Below, one piece after another: positions 49,801 through 60,200 of a DNA stretch of 64,000 nucleotides. The notes under the pieces are model-generated. The model searched no databases, was not told where the DNA came from, and worked only from the letters and a program-made list of their open reading frames with translations. The stretch is from Labyrinthula sp. Ha (lineage: Eukaryota > Sar > Bigyra > Labyrinthulida > Labyrinthulaceae). A program made the translations under genes and the position numbers. Every line of letters starts with the position of its first letter. The stretch's first letter is position 1. Where the stretch lies: NCBI GenBank assembly GCA_015227615.1, contig JAALGZ010000001.1, positions 1,798,001 through 1,862,000 of the forward strand. Reading direction: 5' to 3'.

Positions 49801-50849
49801 AATCACTAAGAATCAAAAATATTCCTAATAGCTTGCTGTTGGGGATGACTTCAGCTCTCGCTGAGGCTTTAGTCGTATTTTGGAAGAGCTCGGCAAACAC
49901 CTTACTATGCTTGAATCTATTTGTCATACACATTGAATGAGAAATGAGAAGCTCACTGGTGATTTTTTTAAAGGTATAGGTTAAGAATCTTCGAAGATGA
50001 TTTCAATGGATTGTGGAATATTGCAAAAATTTAGAAAATCTACAATAAATTTCTTAGTGAGGAGCTTGCTCATGTTTGTTCATCTACCGGGGATGCTACT
50101 GAGTTTTAGGTACCAAGAGAGATATTGCTTATTTGTCATAGCTGGCTCTAACTTTAGGAGAACCGGTCCCTGTATAACGTTCACTTAACTTTCACGAAAA
50201 ATTGTTAGAACAGGCGACTGTTTAAGCAAGAAAGATATTTTTCACTCGGGAGCATTTCAGGTCACTCGATTTCATTTGTTGAAATAGACTTTGGGAAATA
50301 AATAATATGTAGAATACTCTGATGAAATTTTGAGCACATACACACAAAAATCTAAACAATTGAAAAGTACCAACAAATAGTCAAAAGAACTTAGATACTA
50401 GTTGGTACCTTGAGAATAATAGTTCAACTGATAAAGTCTTGGAGGAAATAAAAATATGCCCAATGGCAGTTTAGGATGTCTAAACAAAATCCTTGTAGCA
50501 TCTTGAAGACGAATGCACATAAGAAATGGTTCATATAGTACAAAGCTCCGGATATACAAAACCATGTAGGAAATTACCAAGTATTTTCACTTAGAAGTAA
50601 AAGTTAAGTTGAATTTGATAAAACAATTTACTTTTTCGTTCTAAGTAACCTAGTTCGCCATAGACAAGAGTTTGAAACTGGTGTAAGCAGAAAAATATGT
50701 TTAGAGCTCACCGAGGAACAAAACAGGTTTATTCACACACTTTAGAAGACTGACACAGCTATTCATCGTGATAAATTATCTCTTTTAAGATAATTTTTTG
50801 ACATTTTCTTTAACAAAGAACAATTAAAAGAGAAATGATAAAGAATAAA

Positions 50850-51300
50850 AGTGTAATATAAGATAGAGGAGATACAATTATGGAGACTATAATACAATGT
50901 GGCTAAAAAGGTACTTGGGAGGTAGAATTCTAAAGACTCCTTGCAACGAAGCTCAAAATGATCGAGTGCAATTAATGGATTGGCCTCAGAAAAAATATTC
51001 AGAAACACCTTGCTGCTATCTATTGCTACTGTATTCGAACAGATAAAGCACACAATATTCCGTGCTACAAGATGCTTGTTATTGTTCCCGTAGGTTTGAA
51101 TTGTTTCATGGACAAGAAAAAGTCCGGTTTTACTGCTATGGGAGCCAAGAATGCCCCAAATGTTATCAAAGTTTTCAAAGTACTTAGTTTGGGAAATGCA
51201 AAACTAATCATGAGCGATTGACCCAAAACTTTAACCCGAGTGGCTAAAAAATTACATGTGATGCATGTGCAGTTTTCTTAAAGTATGTTCTGTAATTCTT
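50850..51300 (+). mobile_element. Ty3/Gypsy-like LTR retroelement fossil (integrase fragment)
   Basis: The plus strand shows a trace of the integrase zinc-binding region followed by the start of the integrase core, in the spacing usual for Ty3/Gypsy-like elements. It is broken in several places and is old. No flanking long terminal repeats were recognised, so how far the element extends is unknown. Confidence 0.45.
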
Positions 51301-53606
51301 TAGAGATTGTTGCAATTGTTTTTTGGGGAGGACTTAGTTACTTTTAGCAAAAATGTAATTAAAGCAATATTTAAGATTTCTCAGATTCCCTCAAGTCAAA
51401 TTATTATTGTTCAAAAAATTTCAATAAAGTTTCCCAATGATAATCAAGAGAGCATCCTAGGAAAATAACAAAAGACAGGGATACTCTATGTGGAACAGTT
51501 AGCTTCAAGAGTTTTACTTTTTCATACAAAGCCATTCAAGGAGCATAATCTATACACGGTACATTTAAAGATAAAAATAACTAGAATGAAACACAAATGC
51601 AGTTAACTTTAGATGATGTGGTAACCTATAACGATAATCTTTTAAGGAAATAGGAGCCAAAAGCCATTTGTAAATTGAAAAGATTCTTTCGTAAAGATGT
51701 AGAAATATCAAATGAGATATTCAATACCTTCAAGAGCAATGTCTGGAAGATTATAGTTGCTATTTCCAATTACAGAGATCTGAAACTGAATGTGAAAATT
51801 TTGATCAGAAATATAAAACAACGTATATCGTGAATATTTTTGAGGGAAATGAGAATATTGTCCATACATTTTCATGTCTAAATTGCATAAAGATTCATGT
51901 TCCGTGGAAATACTGTGACAGAATATGTATTAAGAAACAGTGGTCCATATTAAAAAAAAGATTTTTAACTGGAAAAAGGCAATATCAGAATTATTCTTTA
52001 TGCAATAAGGTTTTTCAAAATATTGACAAGTTTTCTGCATCAGTATTCAACGCGATGGGCTCGATTTTAATGTTCTAAGTTTAACAAGCTAGAAAGCTCC
52101 ATATATATATCTTTAACATAATAAAAGCTCATGTCGAAATGTAAGTTACTTTGTAGCGAGACTTCTCCTTCTGAGGAAGGTTGAAAGAGGATTTTTGTTC
52201 AATACGAGTGATGCGAGAATCTTTAAAACAAAAACCAGATAGCTTGTTTTAAAGCTTTTTAAAAATTAACGAAATCGTTGCCAAGAGTCAACACTCAGTG
52301 TAGAATCATCTGTCAGAAGAAATAAAACTTCGAGGGAGAGATTGAGCCAGATTCTGTGCGACTAATTCTCACTTCCCAATGTTTAACTATTTTTGTATCT
52401 TTAACCTGGGCTTTTCTATACTTGAAGCCTTTTCTTTAACATTGAAATCTTAATCTTGATCCTATGCCCTAAACCTAGCCATTTTCTTATAAATCTTGGG
52501 CCTTAAAACCCAACCACTCTTCCGCGTATATATTTTGAGTGAAAGCCGCCCACAACTTCCCACTTTTTTATTTTTTTTAAATTGAAATTTGACCATGAAT
52601 AGTTTTTTTTAGAGTTTAAATTTGAACCTTGGACATGTATGGCTTGAATTAAGTTCATATCTTTCATTAATTTGAAGAGAGATGGTACATCACTCATCCT
52701 CCCACTTGAAAAGAATCAATAGCGAATAAGTTCTGAAGCCTAGCTTTCCTCCAGAAAACTAATTTCAATATGAAATATTGCCTGTTCTCCAAAGTAAAAA
52801 ATGTTCATAGCAAATTACAAACACCGCTTCTTTTCTTCTTCATTAATATTTCATTAAACGAATGCAAGTGTATTTTCAACCTTTCAACCCTATATTATTA
52901 CAATATCTTCTTCTTCAATTCAGAAAAAATATATAATAAATCTTATGCTTATCCCGCCCTACAATCAGAAAACCTTTTATCCCACCTATGCATTTTTTCT
53001 AACAACTGTACTTTGACTTGAAAACGATAGAAAGTGAACACATTTCACGTCACCTCCATGAGAACCTCGCATTCTAACTCCTTGGAGTTTTTCACATCAG
53101 ATTTATTAGAAATTTTTATTAACGCTCTTGTTGCACATGTTATATTTCTGTAACTAACGTTATAGTGAATAGAGCCTCTTCTGCTGCTCTATCCTATGCA
53201 GGAGTTCTTCTTCTTCTTAATTACGATTCTGTGATTTGCAGCTAGCAAACTTAGAATTTTAATTGACTTTAAATTTCAATACATTGTTGTTTTTGTTAAC
53301 CCATGATAAAACGCAATACATGCATGTAGTTGGGTACAATTGAATATATCTTGGATGTTTTCCTTTGCCTCCCCTTGGCTTTAAATCAACCATCATTGAT
53401 ATTTCTACATTTATCTTTTTTACTGGGTTTTAGTTTAAATTTGGAATTTCGCAATTTAATTATGGAAAATGTGAAAAGAATTAATGAAAATAGTGGTGTG
53501 AAACACGCCTGAGTGAAGAAAATTTATTCGAAGAAAAAAGTTGCAAGTAAGATCCACGGTAATGTAATATTAAAGGTACAATACCTTCTTTCGGGGAAAT
53601 CTAAAG

Positions 53607-54209
53607 ATGCAAATAAGAGACTTGGTGAGGTTTAGCATCAAGTACCACCCATACACCCTAACAGCTATCTTTTTGACAGAATCTTTCCATGATGCATTTT
53701 ATTTAGGTCCTAAAGTTATTTCATTTGGACTCCCAGGTGTATTGATCTGGAAGTTTTACAATACAGTTCAAAGTATCTTTTCCTTAATTGGTCTTGATCT
53801 AGCTGGAGCGAATATCGCAACAACTAAGAAGGTTTTAGATTTCAATCACTATCAGATTCTTATTTTTGCTGCTATATTAACACTTGAAAAACTTTACCTA
53901 GTGGTGAAGTCCATGCCCAGGCCAAAGTACAATGGATTCGTAGGAAGCAACTTTCAGCGTTGGATCAACTGGCATTTTGTTTCTTTCATCATAGGACTTG
54001 GGTTAAAGCATGGAGCGCAGTATGCACCTAATCAGACCACAGATTTCTTGGATAAGTGCAATCTGTTCATCCCTGCTGATATTTTACACCTTTACATGTC
54101 AGCATTTCTCTCTCTTGAACTCTTGATCGGGATTACAGTGGAGGTATACATTGTTCTCAGAAGGTATCTCTTAAAGAGAAGAGCAAGAAATCGCAAGAAA
54201 AACAAATAA
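53607..54209 (+). CDS. Unrecognised multi-pass membrane protein with C-terminal dilysine motif
   Basis: Single exon, 200 residues, ATG at 53607 preceded by an in-frame TAA three codons upstream. I do not recognise the family. Hydrophobic segments lie at about 15-27 (weak), 38-67, 81-101, 122-136 and 156-184. The tail is strongly basic (LLKRRARNRKKNK) and ends KKNK, which fits the K-K-x-x signal that returns membrane proteins from Golgi to ER; a cytosolic C-terminus is therefore likely. Aromatic and His residues are frequent near the membrane edges (HYQ, WHF, LHLY). Only 10 bp separate its stop from that of DHFR-TS on the other strand, so the transcripts must overlap. Most likely an ER-resident membrane protein of unknown role; coding status is supported by length, hydropathy and clean start and stop. 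Confidence 0.7.
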   Translation: MQIRDLVRFSIKYHPYTLTAIFLTESFHDAFYLGPKVISFGLPGVLIWKFYNTVQSIFSLIGLDLAGANIATTKKVLDFNHYQILIFAAILTLEKLYLVVKSMPRPKYNGFVGSNFQRWINWHFVSFIIGLGLKHGAQYAPNQTTDFLDKCNLFIPADILHLYMSAFLSLELLIGITVEVYIVLRRYLLKRRARNRKKNK

Positions 54210-54219
54210 GGTGTTAAGT

Positions 54220-55764
54220 CTACACTGCCATATCCATTTTAATCTTTCCATATGGTTTGTATCCAACAAGTTCAAAATCATCGTACTTGAATCCTTCTAT
54301 ATGAGTTGTTGGGTTATTTACTTTCAACTTAGGAAATTTTCTTGGTACTCGTTTCAACTGTTTCTGTAACGCATCTACATGGTTGCTGTATACATGGCAA
54401 TCACCGATTACATGAACAAACTCCTTTGCCTGAAGTCCCGTACATTGAGCAATTAATATTGTAAGAAGAGCATAAGAAGCAATGTTGAAAGGGACACCCA
54501 GGCCCATATCCGCTGATCTCTGATACATGGAGCAACTAAGTTCCTTCTTCACTGGATCCGCATAGAACTGAGCAAACATATGGCAGGGAGGCAGCACCAT
54601 CTTCTTCAAATCAGCTGGGTTCCAGGCGGAGAGGATGATCCTTCTGCTGGTTGGATTGTTCTTCAGAGTATTAATCACATCAGCAAGTTGATCTACTCCT
54701 TTTCCTTCATAAGAGGAGTTGCAATCAATATATTCAGCCCCAAAATGTCTCCATTGAAAACCATACACTGGTCCCAAATCTCCTTCTTCACGCTGAGTTA
54801 GTCCAAGTTTATCAAGAAACTGACGAGATGCATTGCCATCCCAGATATGAATATTTTTGCTTTGCAAATTCTTATTGTTCGTGTCACCTTTAATGAAAAA
54901 TAACAGTTCTTCAACTACTCCTCTAAAGAATGTTCTCTTGGTTGTTAGAAGCGGAAACCCATTAGTCAAGTCAAAGCGCATGGTTTTTCCAAAAACACTC
55001 AAGGTTCCAACCTTTGTTCTGTCGTCTCTGATTGAACCGCGTTCAATACATTCCTTAACAAGATCTAGATATTGCATTTCCTCCTTGTTCAAACACTGGC
55101 TTTCCTTTGACAAGTAGCGAGTGAACACATATTCAGCGTCCTTCTCGAAAACAGGTTTGGATTCAGAGACTAGAATATAGTCAGAGAAACTAGTTAGAGG
55201 AAAATAAGAATCAATTTTTGTCTCCTTTGGAAGCGACTTTATTTTTGTTACATAGAGTTCATCTACCATTTTCTGATGAAGTGCTTGATGGTACAACGAC
55301 GCACCTCCAATCAGAAAGCAATTTTCTAATCTGCATCCAGAAAACACAGCGCCCACTGGGTTCTCCTTTTCCTCAAGAAGATGTGAGTTCAATGCGTCTA
55401 AGGCTTCCCTTAGATCAGAATAGACAAGAACCTTGGGGCCAAATCCAAGCTTTGAAGATTCTTGTCTACTTATCACTACATTAATTCTATCTTCTAGAGG
55501 TCTGTATTTTTCAGGAATACTTTCATATGTTTTTCTTCCCATAATAACAACATTCTTGGCTTCTGGTGAAGAAACTGTTGTGGTAACTTCCTTGAAATAC
55601 CTATAGAGTTAGAAAAAAACCGTTGTGAAAATATAAGTCCTCTAAGACAAACCAACTAAAGTTTTAATATACCTCATTTCCTTTGGAAGTCGCCATGGGA
55701 GCTTTCCCTGGTATCCAATTCCCAAGTTTTCTTCTAGAAGCGCAACGACAAGCTTTACTTTCAT
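54220..55764 (-). CDS. DHFR-TS: Bifunctional dihydrofolate reductase-thymidylate synthase
   Basis: Model (minus): exons 55764-55673 and 55600-54220; 490 residues. It makes dTMP from dUMP with methylene-tetrahydrofolate and recycles the dihydrofolate formed. DHFR half (1 to about 170): [18 protein letters not shown], the acidic active-site residue E29 (LPKEMRYF), [13 protein letters not shown], and [12 protein letters not shown] half (about 195-490): [34 protein letters not shown], nucleophile C370 in [40 protein letters not shown] and the terminal MDMAV. All key residues are present. The intron restores the DHFR N-terminus, which is otherwise cut at MGRKTYES. The fused form is typical of plants and many protists and absent from animals and fungi. 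It shares a 66-bp head-to-head gap with the LYR gene. Confidence 0.97.
55601..55672 (-). other. Intron of DHFR-TS, 72 nt
   Basis: GTATAT...CTATAG on the minus strand, phase 2; joins LPKEM to RYFKEV. It is more than twice the length of the other introns in the window. Confidence 0.9.
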
Positions 55765-55830
55765 ATGTTTTTGAAGTTTAACCGTTTCTTCGAATTGTTT
55801 TCAATTGCCCAAAATGTGTAAATCTAACAA
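55765..55830. promoter_or_regulatory. Probable bidirectional promoter between DHFR-TS and the LYR gene
   Basis: Only 66 bp separate the two divergent ATG codons, so both genes must start transcription in or near this gap (or inside each other's 5' end). It contains the inverted-repeat-like words AATTGTTTTCAATT and a GTTTAACCG. No canonical TATA box is seen. Inferred from layout. Confidence 0.55.
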
Positions 55831-56130
55831 ATGCACCCTTTAGTAAGAGACTTATACAAACGAGTTATCTTCGTAGGCAGAGATTATCCTCTGGGATTGC
55901 CTTGGGTGCAGGAAAAAGCCAAGTCTTGGATTAGACAGAATAAGGATGTGACAGATGAAAAGAAGATAAGAAAATTAGTGCATGAAGGCAGGTTTTATGT
56001 AAAGGAAATGCAGAACGTTATTCAGCTGAAGAAATATCGGACATTAAAAAGAAGGTACGATACAGAACAAACTGATTTTGAACAAATAATAAAGGGGCTG
56101 GAAACTAAAGCTAAAGAAAAGAATCTATAA
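55831..56130 (+). CDS. ETFRF1: LYR-motif protein, ETFRF1 (LYRM5)-like
   Basis: Single exon, 99 residues, ATG at 55831. Small LYR proteins are mitochondrial matrix helpers; ETFRF1 binds electron transfer flavoprotein and removes its FAD (known for the animal protein). The sequence follows that family closely: LYKRVIFVGRDYPLG near the start (animal form LYK.LLYLGRDYPkG), then KNKDVxxxxKI-like QNKDVTDEKKIRKLV, GRFYVKEMQ, and LKKYRTLKRRY at the end, where the animal protein has LRKYRAMKQRY. The LYR tripeptide itself reads LYK, as in ETFRF1. Length is close to the roughly 90 residues of the animal protein. It is head to head with DHFR-TS and tail to tail with the SAM gene (28 bp between stops). 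Confidence 0.85.
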   Translation: MHPLVRDLYKRVIFVGRDYPLGLPWVQEKAKSWIRQNKDVTDEKKIRKLVHEGRFYVKEMQNVIQLKKYRTLKRRYDTEQTDFEQIIKGLETKAKEKNL

Positions 56131-56158
56131 GGGTCATTTATATATATATTGTGGAAGT

Positions 56159-57280
56159 TCATTCTTGCTCCAAATCACTGATGCTTGAAGCTGGACTCAC
56201 TGGCACAGCTTCATCTTCAAACACAGAATCTTCGTCTCTTTGTTGTCTGTTGCCTTTTACAGGATTAGATTGCTTAAGTTCTTCAAAATTAGTTCCAACA
56301 GCGATATCTGCAGCACTTAGTTGCGCAGTTTTATTCTCTTTAACAAGGTTTTTCAAGATCTTAATCTGTCTTAGTATTACAGCAGCTTGAAGCTCAGAAA
56401 GTTTCATTGCGTCTAACAAATGTTCTACCTTCAGCTCCACTAGACTTGTTCCATTGATACAATGTTTCTTGAATAGAGGTGACAAATGTCCTAAATTTAT
56501 GTCTTGCAACCACAGGTTGACTTGAGGACGACCCCAATCAAGAATGGAGCTACTAGGATAGAGAGCACTCGTTTTGCGTTCACTTGTCTGCACTTTTTTT
56601 ATCGATAGCCATAAGGTTAGAAATATCAAGGGTGAAATTGGGAATATTGAGATTCCGTCTCTTGCTGTCGCTTTGAGGTTTGATAGAAATAGAAGCAACT
56701 TCTTCTTATTGAAGTGAAGTAAGACACCTCCATGAACAGCTGCTTCTTCAAAAATGCCTGCTAAGACCCCTAATCCCCTTTTGTGTAACCATATTCCGAC
56801 GTTCTTACAGCTCCATTCCCAATCAGAGTAATCTATCTCCTTTCGAAAGAAGCCTATTCGTTTTCCAGTCACAAAAGCATTAAGTTTGTGCTCTATAGTT
56901 TGTCCGACAACTCCAATACTTGTAATACCTCTTTTCAAAGAATTGAATCTCAGAGAGGTTGATCCAGTACTCAAGTCTTGTTTTTTTAAGAGCCTGACTC
57001 CCATTCTAAAAGACAAAGCATGATTAGGATCTTCAATTCCCACGCCTCGGATAATTTCTGAAGGGCGCAAACTCAAAAGCGCAAGTCCATCTACTCCATT
57101 TTCAAGGAAGCCGTCCAAATAACAATCCAAACCAAGGACATTCAGCCAAGCGCCGACCATAGGGGACGTCCACCGTGAAGCTTGGAATCGAGTGAAATCT
57201 TTTAAATTATTGAATGGAAGTGTCATTGACTCTACTTTGTTTCCATGGCTAAAGAGCGAGAGCGTTTTTCGATGTGGCAT
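56159..57280 (-). CDS. Triple SAM-domain protein
   Basis: Single exon, 373 residues. The start is the ATG at 57280 (MPHRKTLSLF); an in-frame TTG further upstream is not used. Three SAM domains are visible, each opening with W....V..WL: about 36-101 (WTSPMVGAWLNVLGLDCYLDG; G-x-x-L near LLSLRPSEI, GVGIEDPNHAL), 153-230 (WEWSCKNVGIWLHKRGLG; more divergent, hydrophobic second half) and 247-314 (WGRPQVNLWLQDINLGHLS; NGTSLVELKVEHLLDAMKL). SAM domains bind one another, RNA or other partners, and tandem copies often build polymers. No kinase, PDZ or other catalytic domain is attached. The C-terminus is acidic and Ser-rich (DEDSVFEDEAV). Role unknown; probable scaffold or adaptor. Confidence 0.82.
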   Translation of the reverse strand: MPHRKTLSLFSHGNKVESMTLPFNNLKDFTRFQASRWTSPMVGAWLNVLGLDCYLDGFLENGVDGLALLSLRPSEIIRGVGIEDPNHALSFRMGVRLLKKQDLSTGSTSLRFNSLKRGITSIGVVGQTIEHKLNAFVTGKRIGFFRKEIDYSDWEWSCKNVGIWLHKRGLGVLAGIFEEAAVHGGVLLHFNKKKLLLFLSNLKATARDGISIFPISPLIFLTLWLSIKKVQTSERKTSALYPSSSILDWGRPQVNLWLQDINLGHLSPLFKKHCINGTSLVELKVEHLLDAMKLSELQAAVILRQIKILKNLVKENKTAQLSAADIAVGTNFEELKQSNPVKGNRQQRDEDSVFEDEAVPVSPASSISDLEQE

Positions 57281-60200
57281 TGTGATATCTATTAGAATTT
57301 GCAAATTTGTGAACGATTTTAAGTGAAGGATATTCGACTGGCTTTATGTTCTAATTCGATCGAGTGCAGAGATATTTTTCTTGCGCAATTTATCTGTCAA
57401 TGAAAGTTGAGCGAAATTTGTTTCTTTTGGTTTCAATTATGTTTTTATCTAACGATTAAATTTAGCTTAGAGATTTTGCGTTCAATATTTTCTTTGCTTT
57501 ATGGATTGGGTTTATTAAGTTCTTTATATATATAAAGCTAAAAAACTTTCATTTCCTGTTAAGTATACTTTGCGCATTTGTTGCTAAGAACTCTGTCAAG
57601 AACCATGCACTAGTGATATGACTAAAGAGGTACATGGCGTTACTTCATTTTTTTCATTTTAAGTTTTGTAGTCTTTAAATATTTTTTTTACTTGTTTCAG
57701 CAGTTCCTCCACTCTGTCAAGACTACCGGCCAACGAAATAATGCTCCACCATTTATGGCTTGGTTAAGGTATCTCATTCAAAACATAATACTTCGAAATA
57801 AAACAGCTCATAGACAAGGTCTTGGAAGATTGCACTTGAATTATCTGCTGCATTGTCAACTGCAAGGGCGGGTAATGTTGCAGAGGCGGTGATTTTTCAA
57901 GTGGATTCCAACTTAGGAAAGTAAGAGGTAAGCACAAATTAACCACATTTTATAGTCGAAAACAATGTTCTTACTCACTCTGAGGTTCCTTTCTCTCTTT
58001 CGACATCTATTAAGCCTGAAACATAGCTCGTATGGGCGTCCCAACTAATCGAACTATAACTTAATTGTTCCTCCCTCTTCTTTTTGCCCAGAGATTTATA
58101 ATTGATGAGTGGCTACTTCTAGTTTCCAATTTTGATTCTTTATTCTTATTAATATTTAATCCTTCACAGCATTGCACTGTTTAGTTATTCTATCTAAAAA
58201 TTTCTCTTGATACAAACGGTTATTCCAGCTCAGAAGACAGATAAGTGGCAATTAACTCAAGACTGTAAGCTCTAAGTGTGTGACAAAACATGATCTAGTT
58301 AGTGTTTGCATTTTTAGAATTCATTGCAAGCGATCTAGCTAAAGATAACTGGTAGAAAAGTCTTGAAAGTATTTTCCCGAAGATAGTACACAATTCTTAC
58401 TACGATGAACAGTCTGAGAACTAGATTTCACCATTGCTCAAGTTCTGAGGTTAGCGTTCTATTGAAGGTGTGATGCAGACCTTTTGAATCCAAATTTATT
58501 ACAGATGTTTCACATTATAATTTATTCTACTACAGTAGGGAAAAGAAGTCTCAAATATAGAGCATTTGTTACCAATGATGGAACTAGTACAATATATTCG
58601 TAACTAATAATTGTTTTAGTAGGTATTTACATCTAATGATCCTCAAGGCTCTTATTTTCGTTTAAGGAATTTCCCTAGCTGGTTACAAAAAAAATTAAAA
58701 GATAATTTTAGCGACAAGCTTAGAAAAAAACATGGGCTAATAGATATGAGCTGATTGAAGTGTTTGTTGTGTATACAAGGTACTACGGGAAAATGATGAA
58801 AGCATTTATTAGAGTGATTAATATTATGTTTAGTTCAGGTTGATCATGTAATTATTAAGCAATCTTTGTAAGCTTATTGCGAGGTAGGTTTTGCATATAT
58901 CTTGGACCAATAGTTTATTTCCAGCTATCAACTCATAAGAGTTAACCAGTATCTAATTATCAGCTTTCCAATCTAATGTTATTTGAATTTCCTCTGGTAT
59001 TAGAGAATAAATATTTTTGAATTAGATTTCCCTGCAAAATATTTTTTGAAACTTTTTTGAACCGACATTATGGGGAAAGTTTCTGAACTCGAGAGTGATG
59101 GGGCAAGTTTAGAATGTATTGCAGCATTAGAGCACCAAATCTAGCATTAGTTGTTAACTATAGTACTTTAGAAAGTTCTTAAATAAAATACTTATTATAT
59201 TCTAAATTATAGTCAAAGTGATTATATCAGCCCATATCTAAGCCTGTGGTTGTTATAGAAAATAAATGGCTGAAGCATAATTCCATATGATTGAGTCCAA
59301 ATTTTGAATAAGATAAATAGAAATGTTTCTCTTCACCTCTAGCATGACTTGATTTAATTTAGCCCATCAGTATCATTACTGTCCCTGAAGAGGAGATCAT
59401 TATGAAAAGTTCGAATCTTGATGAATCTCTTATAAATCTGAGCTGAAAATTTTTGAAGATAAGTATTCATAACAATAAGTAAGAGAACCAATGAAAATGT
59501 GGGAAAATAAATCATTAAGGCCCTTAAAGCATCCAAGAAGGGATCAAGAACAGGTGATGATCGAAGAGCCACTCAACTATGGAAATAATAAACTAACTAA
59601 CTTTCTGTTTATGTATTATTTCTAGAACAACAAAACATAGATGAGAATATCCATAAAACTCAAAATCCTTGAACCTGGTTAGACAAGATATGAAATGTTG
59701 AGTTGATAAGTTCCTTTCAGAGCTACTATTACATTTAGCTTCTAAACTTCTTTTTAAAAAAATTGCTGATGTACGTATAAATGAACTATACATGCTTAAT
59801 AATCCTAATCCTCTTGTACACGAATACACGTTGTCAAGATCATGTGAACTATTTGCTCATTTTATACTAAAGATTTCTGATAAAATTGAGATGATTATAT
59901 TTATTAATGAACAAGTCAAACTTTCGGCTCGTAAAATTATTCCATTGTAGATACTATTTTCATAAAAAACAAACATATTTCGAAGAAAACTTTGCTGGTA
60001 ATGTAAGATATTAAATGGAAGAAGTAAAGTGTATTATCCTTTTCTTTCGTTTATTATAAGCTTTTTTCAGTTCTGCTGCCATGACCACACTCACATTATT
60101 TTGCCTGTAGAGAAACACCTCTATGGTCTAATTACAATATACTGCATCTTCTAAAGAAAAGAGAAATAAAAGCGAGAGTTACCGCAAAATTAAGTGTAAG

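Larger units (their letters stand above)
43734..53606. other. Intergenic desert, AT-rich
   Basis: About 9.9 kb between the formin start and the membrane-protein gene. Stop-rich in all frames. Recognisable content is limited to a LINE reverse-transcriptase remnant at about 46.4-46.9 kb and an old Ty3/Gypsy-like integrase fossil at about 50.9-51.3 kb (separate entries). No RNA genes recognised. Confidence 0.65.

Noticed and set aside
51760-51800. ACAGAGA word reminiscent of the U6 snRNA core
   Set aside because: The following bases do not match U6 and there is no stem-loop or U6-type terminator context.
53330-53512. 60-codon open frame just upstream of the membrane-protein gene
   Set aside because: Starts with TTG and ends in a stop about 95 bp before the next ATG; no splice pair was found that joins it to the downstream gene.
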